Shown: positions 9,857-18,727, numbered from the stretch's first letter. The stretch is DNA of 64,000 nucleotides from Ruminococcus sp. AF41-9 (GCF_003477525.1 NZ_QUDO01000015.1:1-64000); one strand, 5' to 3'. The notes: generated by a model from the sequence alone, not told the origin. Numbers and translations are program-made.

Positions 9857-10783
9857 TTATAATCCTGATAAAGTTCTCATCACCAGATCTACATCTTTGT
9901 TCTCCAGTTCCTGAATAATGTGCAGGTATGTTTTCTGTGTTGTAGTCATACTTGCATGCCCCAGTCTACGCGCAACACTGGCAATGGACACTCCTGCAAA
10001 CAATAATAATGAGGCATGGGTATGTCTGAGTCCATGTATGGAAATCTCAGATATCCCACACCTTCTGCAATGCCTGGTAAGCACATCATTCACAGTAGAA
10101 TTGTAAACCTTTGATTCTCCCACAAAAACAGGTTGATCCTGCGGAAGTGTTTTGGTCAGTTCTGAGAATTTTACAACAATCTGCCAGTCAATCTGAATTT
10201 TTCTCACAGAAGATTTATTCTTCGTTGGAAGGAAACCACCTTCACCTTTATAATCCCAGGTTTTGCTTATTGACAGCGTCTGCCTGCCAAAATCAAAATC
10301 TGCCGGAGTAATCGCCAGAGCTTCTGAAAATCTCATTCCGGTTTTTGCAACAAGAAGAATAAACCAGTCCCAGTTTGGCTCCTCCTTAATATCCAGATCA
10401 GCGATCAATGTATGAAGTTCAAACTGATTCAGATATTTTATTTTCTTGGCCTTGGGAGTTTTTCCCTTAATGATGGCTTTTCTGGTCGGATCTCGTTCTA
10501 TCATTCCTTCATCAACCGCATCCAGAATAGCACCTTTCAGCTGATGATGAAAATCCAGCGTAGTCTGTCTCTCATGTTCTCTTGCATAATCATTCAAAAG
10601 CTGCTGATATGCCGTTCTGGTCAGCTCTGACACCCTCAGTTCAGGCACCAGCTTCTCCACCCACCTCTGTGTCATCAGATATTTTGCCATAGTTGCTTCA
10701 CGAATTGCACCCTTTTTATATACATCAATCCACTGTGCATAATACTGCGAAAACAGTACATTGTTATTTGTATCATTTGACAT
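9857..10783 (-). CDS. Tyrosine site-specific recombinase (phage-integrase family)
   Basis: About 308 residues with an N-terminal SAM-like core-binding domain (to about 110) and a C-terminal catalytic domain. The active-site set is visible: Arg in TGMRFSEAL, His and Arg in HGLRHTHAS, His in LGHAS and the nucleophile Tyr in KTYLHI. An ATG at 10789 also opens the frame, but its GGAG is only one base away, whereas the ATG at 10783 has proper spacing. It follows hsdR by about 90 bases on the same strand. Family knowledge: recombinases of this type lie beside many type I restriction loci and invert or exchange hsdS segments to change DNA specificity; others move integrative elements. Here both hsdS copies point the same way, so simple inversion between them is not possible in the arrangement shown. 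Confidence 0.85.
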   Translation of the reverse strand: MSNDTNNNVLFSQYYAQWIDVYKKGAIREATMAKYLMTQRWVEKLVPELRVSELTRTAYQQLLNDYAREHERQTTLDFHHQLKGAILDAVDEGMIERDPTRKAIIKGKTPKAKKIKYLNQFELHTLIADLDIKEEPNWDWFILLVAKTGMRFSEALAITPADFDFGRQTLSISKTWDYKGEGGFLPTKNKSSVRKIQIDWQIVVKFSELTKTLPQDQPVFVGESKVYNSTVNDVLTRHCRRCGISEISIHGLRHTHASLLLFAGVSIASVARRLGHASMTTTQKTYLHIIQELENKDVDLVMRTLSGL

Positions 10784-10874
10784 AAGCATTCTCCATTTCC
10801 GAAATTACCTGCGCTGATATTCACAATGTAATGATTATAGCAATTCTACAAATAGAGCGGATAAATTGATGGAT

Positions 10875-13850
10875 TTATGCAGTCATAAGAAGAGGTTTTA
10901 TCTCTTCGTCCAGAGTTTTCTTCAAGTCTGCCATCATGCGATTATAAAATTTATACTTCGGCAAAGCTGTTTCCTGTGCTTCTTTGTAGCTGGTATAATC
11001 AACAGTCGCCTTAATTGCCGTTTCATTGGGGATTTTCCCATTTCTGTAATGGATTGCCGCATACATTACATCATCCTTTGACGCATACCATTGAATACAG
11101 AAATCAGAGATAACTTTTTCCACACAATCTCGTTTCATATTCTCAATAATGTTAAGGATAGACTTTCCTCTGTACTTTCTGTTATCTTTCTCAATATCTG
11201 CAATCAGATTGGACATAAGGTCTGCTACTTTTTCATTATCTTTGTGAAGCTCTGCCACGTACTGTTTTACTTCTTCCAGCTTTTTCTGCCGTTCCTGTGG
11301 TGTAATTTCCTCATCCTCCTCTGTCGGAGTTACAATATTCTGGATCAGGTTAATGATATATTCGTAATCAATCTTTGTACTGCTGTATGCCATCAATTCA
11401 TAATCCTGATCCACCTGTGCATCACCGGAATCTGAATCCCCATGATCTTTGGAATCACGAATCTCTTCCATTACATTTTTATAATGACCTGCATAATCCT
11501 CATATTCTGCCTCTGTAATTCCATACTCTTCCAACATACTATCATCATATTTTGTAAAAGATTTCAGCTGTGCAAACAGTCTGTCAAACTCCTGGAACAT
11601 TTTTGCAAAAATTTTCTTCTCTTTCATGGACATGCCCGGAATGTCCGAAGGCTTATCAGCACAAATCTTCAGTGCAGAAAGTGCTTTACGAAATGCAGGC
11701 TCTACTTCATCCCATTCTGCCAGCAACGCTGTCTCTGTGCTTCCGGCAGAATACAATTTCACTGCATTGTCCACACACTTCTTAAAAAGCTTTGGTGCCT
11801 GAAAAGTTACAATCTGCCCATATGTCTTATTGGTGTCATAAATACGGTTAGTTCTTGAAAAAGCCTGAATCAGATCATGAGGTCCCATAGGCTGACGATC
11901 AATAAAAATCGTAGACATACATGGTGCATCAAAACCTGTGAGCAGTCTGTCTACCACAATTACCAGATCCAGCTGTTCTCGTCTGCTCTTAAATCTGGCA
12001 TCTTTTCTGGCAAGACGTTTATTCAGATTGTCATTATAGCTCTGTATCTGGGACATTTCATATTTCGTTCCAAACATGTCATTGTAATCATTCAGGGATT
12101 TCTGCATTTTTTCCTGATTCACATGGGAGCCTTCTTCATTTTCGGTAACAGAATAAGTGATGGCGAATTTAGGAAAATCCGGAAGCACCTGTCTGATTTT
12201 CTCATCAATCACAAGAGAAGTTTCTCCGTTCTTTACCCTGGTAAGCAGCTCATAATATTTCTGTGCAACCTGAATGGATTTGGTTGTAAGCATGCACTCA
12301 TATGTCATTCCCTTTCCGTTCTGAAAGCCTAATTTGTAATAGGATTTGTTTAAAATTACATCCAATACCTTTAACATATGCGCTTCATTGTCATACTGGC
12401 TGCTGTCCGTTTCATCTGTCATATTTTTAGGACCATTATGCTCAACCTGAAATCCCAGAACTGCTTTGTCATGAATTGCATTCTGTATGGTATAAGAATG
12501 GAGACATTTTCCATATAATTCTTCTGTTGTTCGTGGCAAATCGCCCATCTGCGGATATGGATTCTCTGCGAAGCGTGGAGTTCCGGTAAAACCGTACCAT
12601 AAAGATCTGCCAAAGAAACGTTCCAGTTCTCTCTTTGTTTTCGGTGTCACTGCCCTGTGGCACTCATCCACTACAAAAGCAATCCTCAGATTTTTGATTT
12701 TATCAAAGTCCGGGGTCCCTTCCTGCAGTCTTTTACTTATGAGAATCTGCATTTTCTGGATTGTCGTTACAATCACCTGACGGTCAGCCGATTTTAATTT
12801 CTTTTTGAGATCATTTACATTATCTGTTTCATCCACATCTACCAGATCATTATTTGCATATGCCTGAAATGCCATAGTTGTCTGTGTATCCAAATCTTTA
12901 CGGTCAATGAGAAAAATTGTCTTATCAATACTTGGAATATCCATCAAAAGATTTCTTGTTGCCTTATAGGATGTCAGTGTTTTCCCCGAACCGGTTGTAT
13001 GCCATACAAAACCGGATTCTCCGGTTTTTGAAGCTTCACGTATAGACTCAATGGCATGAATCTGATATGGTCTGAGCAGAATCAGCCGTCTGGCATCTTC
13101 ATCCAGAACTGTGTATCTGGCAATCATTTCATGAGCCTGGGGAATACGGAGTACACTTTTTGCAAAGCTGAGATAATCTGAAACAGGATTATTCTTTCTG
13201 TCTACCCATCCACTCATAAATTTGGGATTTAACTCTGTATCCCCTGCTGCCGCAAAATATCTGGTATCCACACCGTTACTGACTACAAACATCTGCACAG
13301 CTGAAAAAATCCCGATAAATTTACCCTCACCAATATATTTTTTTATCTGCCAGAATCCGTCCATGTAAGAATGCTGTTTATTCTTTAACTCAATATGTAT
13401 CATGGGAAGCCCATTAATCATAAGAGTTACATCAAATCTTCTGTCCCGCACATCTATGGAATCCTCATCATCTGATTTCAGTGCTTTATACTGATTAATC
13501 ACTTCATAAACACTGGAACCGCCTGCAATATGCTCATGGTTCATCACTACAAGATGTAACTTTTCCGTATCCCTTTGTACATGAACCATTACCTTTCCAT
13601 TCTCACCTACCAACCATTCCCCTGCTTTATAAAATGAGGAAAACTGTAGCTGGTTCTTTACCTGTTCAAATTCAGAGTCAGAAAGTCCCTCTCCATCCAG
13701 CCTGTCCTTATTATTCTGCTCCAGAATATATCTGAAATTCGCCCACAGATCTTCCTCCGTCTTTAAATCCTCCCGGTATGTCCACTGGGAATCTCCGTAA
13801 ATTAGCTGTTCTATTAATTTTTTCTCTATCATTGACTCTAATTCTGACAT
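10875..13850 (-). CDS. hsdR: Type I restriction enzyme, R subunit
   Basis: About 991 residues. The N-terminal nuclease domain shows a PD-(D/E)xK arrangement (FDVTLMING then IHIELKNK). The helicase core has Walker A HTTGSGKTLTSYK, the motif II VVDECHRAV, TGTPRF, and motif VI SRTNRIYD. The C-terminal part is acidic and helical, as expected for the HsdM/HsdS contact region. The open frame extends to 13991, but the ATG at 13850 has GGAG nine bases upstream and matches family starts; the extra 47 codons overlap the remains of the half hsdS. Role: ATP-driven DNA translocation and cleavage away from unmodified sites, as part of the R2M2S complex. No break is visible, so restriction could be active. 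Confidence 0.93.
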   Translation of the reverse strand: MSELESMIEKKLIEQLIYGDSQWTYREDLKTEEDLWANFRYILEQNNKDRLDGEGLSDSEFEQVKNQLQFSSFYKAGEWLVGENGKVMVHVQRDTEKLHLVVMNHEHIAGGSSVYEVINQYKALKSDDEDSIDVRDRRFDVTLMINGLPMIHIELKNKQHSYMDGFWQIKKYIGEGKFIGIFSAVQMFVVSNGVDTRYFAAAGDTELNPKFMSGWVDRKNNPVSDYLSFAKSVLRIPQAHEMIARYTVLDEDARRLILLRPYQIHAIESIREASKTGESGFVWHTTGSGKTLTSYKATRNLLMDIPSIDKTIFLIDRKDLDTQTTMAFQAYANNDLVDVDETDNVNDLKKKLKSADRQVIVTTIQKMQILISKRLQEGTPDFDKIKNLRIAFVVDECHRAVTPKTKRELERFFGRSLWYGFTGTPRFAENPYPQMGDLPRTTEELYGKCLHSYTIQNAIHDKAVLGFQVEHNGPKNMTDETDSSQYDNEAHMLKVLDVILNKSYYKLGFQNGKGMTYECMLTTKSIQVAQKYYELLTRVKNGETSLVIDEKIRQVLPDFPKFAITYSVTENEEGSHVNQEKMQKSLNDYNDMFGTKYEMSQIQSYNDNLNKRLARKDARFKSRREQLDLVIVVDRLLTGFDAPCMSTIFIDRQPMGPHDLIQAFSRTNRIYDTNKTYGQIVTFQAPKLFKKCVDNAVKLYSAGSTETALLAEWDEVEPAFRKALSALKICADKPSDIPGMSMKEKKIFAKMFQEFDRLFAQLKSFTKYDDSMLEEYGITEAEYEDYAGHYKNVMEEIRDSKDHGDSDSGDAQVDQDYELMAYSSTKIDYEYIINLIQNIVTPTEEDEEITPQERQKKLEEVKQYVAELHKDNEKVADLMSNLIADIEKDNRKYRGKSILNIIENMKRDCVEKVISDFCIQWYASKDDVMYAAIHYRNGKIPNETAIKATVDYTSYKEAQETALPKYKFYNRMMADLKKTLDEEIKPLLMTA

Positions 13851-13894
13851 ATTTTTCTTCTCCTTTGTGTTTCGTGTGGATAGTTGGATGGTTG

Positions 13895-14414
13895 GGATGG
13901 GGAATTGGCTTTCGCTGGTGAAGAGTGATAAGACTGTCGAGGTTGGAGAAATAGTTGCCGATTTGTTTTTGCTCCTCACTTGTTGGTACATCTACAAGTA
14001 ACTCTTTTACAATATTTCCAGATAGATTACCTTGACCCCCTTGAAGGTAAGTTCCAATGATAGTCTCTTTACTCTTTCTAAGCCATTGCATTAAGAATTG
14101 ACTATCATAATTCTGGTATGGTCGAATTGCTAAAATCGCCTGATTTATCGCTCCTTTTAGTTTAGAAATACTTACTTCTCCGCTTGTGGCACCATAAAGT
14201 GCATATAAAATATCTCCTGTTTTGACCATTTTTGCAGAGGAATTATTCAATCCTTCATCAGATATAAAAAGTTCTGTTTTATCACTACTGATTTCACCAG
14301 AACGAATAAACGGAATATTGCCATCGTAATATTCTTTCTTTCCTGCTGTTGGAGTTCCACCAGAATATGATTCAGTAATTTCGCCCAGCTTACGCTGTTC
14401 CCAAGGATTGGTAT
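13895..14414 (-). pseudogene. Silent half hsdS: one target-recognition domain without start or end
   Basis: Reading from just after the NADAR stop codon, the frame gives NPWEQRKLGEITESYSGG and continues as one complete target-recognition domain with GNIPFIRSGEI, LYALYGATSG and QGNLSGNIVKELLVDVP, ending in the conserved spacer motif SLDSLITLHQRK. It resembles one half of the full HsdS at 15977-17125 but has a different recognition sequence. It lacks the usual start region (a stop codon and the NADAR end precede it) and the last 17 or so residues; after about 13895 the frame runs into the hsdR leader. A TTG at 14250 opens part of it, but a functional product is unlikely. Such half genes act as donors for HsdS specificity switching in known phase-variable type I loci. 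Confidence 0.8.
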
Positions 14415-14888
14415 TTACAACTGCTCTCTAACCATCATCAGAGCATATCCCAACAGATTTTTTCCCTTCCATTTGCTTCGATCAAGTCTATTGGGATCTC
14501 TCATGGATAAACCTATCCCCCAAATCTGATCTCTTACTGCACATTCTGCCAATATTGCGTCACCTGTATCAACAAATTTTTCTTTCAATTCTGCATTTTG
14601 ACTGAATTTCGCCTTTAGTCCTTCATAGACAACAATCTGCCTTACGCCATTCCAGGTATTTTCATCATACCCATGTACCTCACGCCCTAATTTCTTAATT
14701 TCCGCAACATCATTTGTGCTCAATATCTCCTTTGCTACTGAAGCATCATGAAAGCGGCATGCTTTCTGGTACATCATAAACTGTTCCATTGAAGAAAATT
14801 CTATTCCCTCAACTGTGAAATGAGCCGGATACCAGTTACTCAAATATCCATTTTCTTCATTCGGATTGTGAAAACAGATAATATTCAT
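14415..14888 (-). CDS. NADAR-domain protein (YbiA-like, predicted ADP-ribose N-glycosidase)
   Basis: This 157-residue protein covers a whole NADAR domain: FSSMEQFMMYQKA with the conserved Glu at 35, WNGVRQIVVYEGLKAKF (79-95), the TGDAILAEC segment and WGIGLSM (123-129), ending in NLLGYALMMVRE. Family knowledge: NADAR/YbiA enzymes cleave N-glycosidic bonds of ADP-ribose or riboflavin-pathway intermediates, and NADAR proteins have been reported to remove ADP-ribose from guanine bases as partners of DarT-like toxins. Its start codon overlaps the stop of the preceding gene by one base (TAATG), which implies coupled translation with the unknown 138-residue protein and the DUF3990 protein upstream. 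I infer it reverses or limits the modification made by the DUF3990 protein. A housekeeping YbiA role is the alternative, but the position inside a restriction locus argues against it. Confidence 0.85.
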   Translation of the reverse strand: MNIICFHNPNEENGYLSNWYPAHFTVEGIEFSSMEQFMMYQKACRFHDASVAKEILSTNDVAEIKKLGREVHGYDENTWNGVRQIVVYEGLKAKFSQNAELKEKFVDTGDAILAECAVRDQIWGIGLSMRDPNRLDRSKWKGKNLLGYALMMVREQL

Positions 14889-15304
14889 TAAACCTCACCT
14901 ACTTTTCTGACTGCCAGATCAAGTTCCAGATCATGAAGTCCGTAATAGGCTTTCTTCAAAAAATCCACCGGAATTTTCTGAACAACTTCTGAACTTGGTA
15001 TATTATAGTACCACTGATAATATGCGTAAAACTCTCCAATCCAGTCCGGAATAAAACCTTTTAAGTTGTCTCCTTCCTGCAATCTGTAATGATCTGTTTT
15101 AAGAAAATACGACCATAAATCTTCCACATCCATCGTATTCACATAAGCCTGAGCTTCATCTATGCTCTTTCTCGTTTTACTCTTCATGTATGTGTTAATA
15201 AAATCTTCTGTATTTTTATCTGGGAATGACTGTGCTACAAAATCAAATAGTTTTCCCTGATTTTCTACAACATCACTTAAATAAGCTTCTGCATACGCTC
15301 TCAT
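14888..15304 (-). CDS. Unrecognised protein between the ART-like and NADAR genes
   Basis: This 138-residue protein has no domain I can name with confidence. It is acidic, appears mostly helical and is rich in Tyr and Trp (FIPDWIGEFYAYYQWYYNIP near residues 83-102). No signal peptide, membrane segment or cysteine pair is seen. The start codon is nine bases after the DUF3990 stop, with the ribosome site GGAG formed by that stop region, and its own stop overlaps the NADAR start. The three genes are therefore one translation unit. The sequence C-terminal KKAYYGLHDLELDLAVRK suggests a compact helical end. It may be an antitoxin or adaptor for the ART-like protein; this is inference from position only. 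Confidence 0.8.
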   Translation of the reverse strand: MRAYAEAYLSDVVENQGKLFDFVAQSFPDKNTEDFINTYMKSKTRKSIDEAQAYVNTMDVEDLWSYFLKTDHYRLQEGDNLKGFIPDWIGEFYAYYQWYYNIPSSEVVQKIPVDFLKKAYYGLHDLELDLAVRKVGEV

Positions 15305-15313
15305 AATTCTCTC

Positions 15314-15961
15314 CTAAAGCAATGTACTAAATACATTCGTCACTTTGTTGGCATCAGAATCAATTAATTCCCGCATTTTTTGTCTTGCTGAAACATCTCG
15401 CTGATTATATTTTTCTCTGAATTCCATATAATCAACAGACAACAGACCGTCCTGTACTTCCTGCAAGTGCTCATATGCCAGCCTGGATTTAATACAATAT
15501 TGGATTCCCAGACCACCAAGAGAAAGCAATTCTGTCAGAATATCCATATCAATATTATCTCTTACAAATTCTTTGGCAATATAGAAGTAGGAAGCATTGG
15601 CTCTCCATCCCTTGATCACATCATATCCTTCTGTATCTATTCCATATTTCTCAATAAATTTTTTTGATAACACCCGGTAACGTTTGGAATCGGAGGCATC
15701 TCTGTGTTTCATCAGCTCTGCCAGCCATGAGAGAACATCTTTTTCCTGAAAATCCAGTATTTTTAATTGGTCGGTATCCAGTTTATATTGATGAACCCAG
15801 CCATTTTCATCATCAGGTTTGCAAACAGCCCATTCCTTTGCAAGATTCAAGTTATCTGTCAAATAAAATCCCTTGCCATAATCATGTTTTTTCTCACCAA
15901 GTCCATATGTTGGCACTACAATTCTTCTTGAAGTTCCATGAAATAACGTAATTTTTTCCAT
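15314..15961 (-). CDS. DUF3990 family protein, predicted ADP-ribosyltransferase-like toxin
   Basis: 215 residues. The N-terminal LFHGTSR (His8) and DYGKGFYLTDN (Tyr33) match the first two positions of the His-Tyr-Glu triad of ADP-ribosyltransferases, and IQYCIKS (Gln154) sits where DUF3990 proteins usually have a Gln before a short conserved end. The middle part has the family pattern YDVIKGWRANASYFYIA. Family knowledge: DUF3990 belongs to the ART-fold clan; targets are unknown. It has no signal peptide, so it should act inside the cell. It begins 15 bases after the hsdS stop, with an AAGGTGAG ribosome site, and is followed directly by the unknown gene and the NADAR gene. I infer a toxin or effector whose mark is undone by NADAR. 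An alternative is a binding, non-catalytic ART relative. Confidence 0.75.
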   Translation of the reverse strand: MEKITLFHGTSRRIVVPTYGLGEKKHDYGKGFYLTDNLNLAKEWAVCKPDDENGWVHQYKLDTDQLKILDFQEKDVLSWLAELMKHRDASDSKRYRVLSKKFIEKYGIDTEGYDVIKGWRANASYFYIAKEFVRDNIDMDILTELLSLGGLGIQYCIKSRLAYEHLQEVQDGLLSVDYMEFREKYNQRDVSARQKMRELIDSDANKVTNVFSTLL

Positions 15962-15976
15962 TTGCTCACCTTTTTC

Positions 15977-17125
15977 CTAGACAAACATTTTCTGTAGCAT
16001 GAATTTCTTTATTTTTTTCAGTTCTTCACACTTTTGCTGGTGAAGAGTGATGAGGTGGTCAAGACTCCTAAAATAATCTCCTATTTTTTGCTGTTCTTCA
16101 AATGCAGGACATAAAACAGGGATTTTTCTGCATGTCTCCTTATTAAGCTTAGGCATTGCCATTCCTGTATTATATTGGGTATAATCTTTGCGTTCTAATG
16201 AATTACAAATAAAATTATTTTCATTTTCTTTCTTTGTACGAAGAACATGAGCATGGTTGTTTACCCAGTATTTTCCGCTTGCAAGAAAGCATACTGGATA
16301 ATTTCTATCTGTAATATTAGCACCATCTTCACTTAACAGTACCAACTCTTCATCAAACAAATATCCATCTACATAATCAACAATTCCAGAAGCTCCATAG
16401 TATGGATATGGACCAGAAGCACGTTTTGCACCTTCTAAAGGTTTTCTCATTGTATCAAGAAATTCAACTACATCATCTAACTTACGCTGTTCCCAAGCTT
16501 CCGTAAATCCCTCAAATCTGATCTCTGGAACTTTTTGTTCGTTTTGAGGAAACATTTTTTGTAACATATATTTTTTTAAACTTTTTACTCCATCACACTT
16601 TCGTTGGTGAAGAGTGATGAGGTTGTCGATGGATTCTAAATAGTCTCCTATTTTTTGCTGTTCTTCAATTGATGTATATGGAATTTCAATAGTCTTCATC
16701 CCATCAATATCTATACTTCGCCCGTCTCTTATTCCGTAAACATGCGGTACTAATTTATGCTTTATAAATTCATAGGAGCGAAAGTATGGATAATAAAATC
16801 TCGAATCTGTTACATCACCGTGAAATGTATGATATGCGGGGCTTATAATGCCATCTGATGATGATTTTTCAAGTCCTCCCTCAAAGGAACGAAGATGCAC
16901 AATGAAATCGTCTTTTCTGACCATTTTATAATTGGACAAATTAGATTTGTCATACATTAAATTTCTATCAGAGTCTTCTCTTTTTACTGTTCCACCACCC
17001 TGAATAATAGTCAAGGCCGGAAGCTCTGTATGGTTCTTTTCAGAGTATTCTTTGAACACATTCCCCAACTTACGCTGTTCCCACTCATCCGTATACCCTT
17101 TAAATCTAATCTCAGGTTTTCCCAT
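15977..17125 (-). CDS. hsdS: Type I restriction-modification specificity subunit
   Basis: This 382-residue protein has the normal two-domain plan. TRD1 starts after EWEQRKLGNV and is followed by a helical spacer with SIDNLITLHQRKCDGVKSLKKYMLQ; TRD2 starts after AWEQRKLDDV and ends with SLDHLITLHQQKCEELKKIKKFMLQ. The two halves share spacer sequence but differ in their recognition parts, as expected for a bipartite target. The ATG follows the hsdM stop by three bases with a strong GGAGG site inside the hsdM end. Role: sets the DNA sequence recognised by the methylase and the nuclease. The target sequence cannot be read from the protein. It lies directly before the DUF3990 gene. Confidence 0.93.
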   Translation of the reverse strand: MGKPEIRFKGYTDEWEQRKLGNVFKEYSEKNHTELPALTIIQGGGTVKREDSDRNLMYDKSNLSNYKMVRKDDFIVHLRSFEGGLEKSSSDGIISPAYHTFHGDVTDSRFYYPYFRSYEFIKHKLVPHVYGIRDGRSIDIDGMKTIEIPYTSIEEQQKIGDYLESIDNLITLHQRKCDGVKSLKKYMLQKMFPQNEQKVPEIRFEGFTEAWEQRKLDDVVEFLDTMRKPLEGAKRASGPYPYYGASGIVDYVDGYLFDEELVLLSEDGANITDRNYPVCFLASGKYWVNNHAHVLRTKKENENNFICNSLERKDYTQYNTGMAMPKLNKETCRKIPVLCPAFEEQQKIGDYFRSLDHLITLHQQKCEELKKIKKFMLQKMFV

Positions 17126-17128
17126 AAT

Positions 17129-18727
17129 TTACCCCTCCATTTTCGCAATCAGTTCATCTAATGATTTCATAATTGCGTCATCTGTAGAAGTTAAATCCCT
17201 GAGCAGGGCCAGGAATTCACCCTGTGTTTTTTCTAATTCGTCATCTGTTTTCTTCATCTCGGATAACAAATCATTCAGGTCTATCTCTTCTTCTTTTTCA
17301 AAGTTATCAACATAGCGTGGGATGTTGAGGTTAAAGTCGTTCTTTTCTATTTCTTCAAAGCTGGCAAGAAATGATTCTTTTTCTACAGTTTCCCGTTTAC
17401 TGTACAGTTCCATCACTTCATTGATATGCACATCTGTCATTTCATTCTGCTTCTTGCCTTTGTCAAACTTCTTTGAAGCATCAATAAACAGCACATCTCT
17501 GCCATCTCTGTGCTTCTTCAGCACAATGATACAAGTTGGAATCGAAGTATTGTAGAAAAGATTCGCAGGTAAGCCAATTACTGCATAAATATTTCCGGAA
17601 CGAAGCAATTTTTCTCTGATTTTCCCTTCTGCAGCTCCCCTGAAGAGAACACCGTGTGGAAGTACAATTGCCATAGTTCCATTATTTTTCAGATGGTACA
17701 GTCCATGCAGTAAGAAAGCGTAATCTGCTTTTGATTTCGGTGCAAGTACCCCATAATCACTGAATCTTTCATCCTGCAGAAAGCCTGCTGCTGCGGTCCA
17801 TTTCGCGCTGTAAGGCGGATTCATAAGTACCATATTGAAGTCTGTTTCTTCGTCTGTTGGCCAGTCTCCATCAAGAGTATCGCCGTTTCTCAAATTCTGA
17901 TTCTCTGCCGGAATGCCATGAAGAAACATATTCATTCTTGCAAGATTGTAAGTCGAAGTATTTAATTCCTGTCCATAATATTTGATATACTGAGAATATT
18001 TCGCATATTTTTTTGCATTAAGCAGAAGGGATCCGGAACCCATACATGGATCATAGACAGATAATCCCTGTTTTTCTTCCTGTCCTGCAATTGCAATACG
18101 GGTAAGAATTTTAGATACTGCCTGAGGTGTATAGAATTCACCGGCTTTCTTTCCTGTCTCTGATGCAAACTGTCCGATCAGATACTCATAGGCATTTCCA
18201 AGTATTTCCGCATCTGAATTCAATAAATCTGCTTTATCAATTTCCTTTATCAGACTTGCAACTGTATCACTCTGCTTCTGATCTCCTGTTCCCAGACGGT
18301 TGGAATACAGATCAATATCTGCAAACAGATCTGCAAAGATAGGATCACTTTGTTCAATATTATTGAATGCTTTCTGCAGCTGCTCTCTGTTAAAAGAATT
18401 GTTTCTTGCAGCATCTGCAAAATATGTGTATGTAAGTTCAGGCTCGATCACATAATGGCATTCTTCTTTCATTCCCTGTTTTAGTTCTTCGCCATCTTCA
18501 CTTTTTAATTCTTTTACATATACATCTAGTGCTTCTTTTAACGTCTGTGGTTTGCTGTCACAAATCATATCATATACTTTGATAAGAAAAGAATCTGACA
18601 GGTATTTATAGAAAATAATACCCAGAAGATAATTTTTATATTCATTTGCATCCATTTTTGAGCGAAGAATATCTGCTCCGCTCCACAATACACTGATCAG
18701 ATCTTTACTGTTTTCCATTTCAGCCAT
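17129..18727 (-). CDS. hsdM: Type I restriction-modification DNA methylase subunit
   Basis: 532 residues with an N-terminal HsdM helical domain (about 10-135) and an N6-adenine methylase domain. The SAM site is YDPCMGSGSLL and the catalytic motif is MNPPYSAKW. The C-terminal end is helical and acidic. It is the first gene of the locus: a -10 element TATACT lies about 55 bases before the ATG, with no good -35, and GGGGG precedes the start by eight bases. Role: with HsdS it methylates adenine in both strands of the target; with HsdR it forms the restriction complex. It is intact. Confidence 0.95.
   Translation of the reverse strand: MAEMENSKDLISVLWSGADILRSKMDANEYKNYLLGIIFYKYLSDSFLIKVYDMICDSKPQTLKEALDVYVKELKSEDGEELKQGMKEECHYVIEPELTYTYFADAARNNSFNREQLQKAFNNIEQSDPIFADLFADIDLYSNRLGTGDQKQSDTVASLIKEIDKADLLNSDAEILGNAYEYLIGQFASETGKKAGEFYTPQAVSKILTRIAIAGQEEKQGLSVYDPCMGSGSLLLNAKKYAKYSQYIKYYGQELNTSTYNLARMNMFLHGIPAENQNLRNGDTLDGDWPTDEETDFNMVLMNPPYSAKWTAAAGFLQDERFSDYGVLAPKSKADYAFLLHGLYHLKNNGTMAIVLPHGVLFRGAAEGKIREKLLRSGNIYAVIGLPANLFYNTSIPTCIIVLKKHRDGRDVLFIDASKKFDKGKKQNEMTDVHINEVMELYSKRETVEKESFLASFEEIEKNDFNLNIPRYVDNFEKEEEIDLNDLLSEMKKTDDELEKTQGEFLALLRDLTSTDDAIMKSLDELIAKMEG

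Larger units (their letters stand above)
13915..17083 (-). repeat. Repeated conserved segments shared by hsdS and the half hsdS
   Basis: Two short sequence families mark the borders of the recognition domains. CTTACGCTGTTCCCA (plus-strand reading) is at 14389-14403, 16481-16495 and 17069-17083 and encodes the WEQRKL motif before each domain. GGTGAAGAGTGAT is at 13917-13929, 16039-16051 and 16606-16618 and encodes the LITLHQ motif after each domain. All copies are in the same direction, so recombination between them would replace or delete segments, not invert them. Confidence 0.85.

Noticed and set aside
9857..10783. Whole island as a prophage
   Set aside because: Apart from the recombinase no phage structural or replication gene is seen; the island is restriction and IS genes only.
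13851..13991. Longer hsdR N-terminus
   Set aside because: The extra 47 codons lie in the end of the half hsdS and have no ribosome site; ATG at 13850 does.
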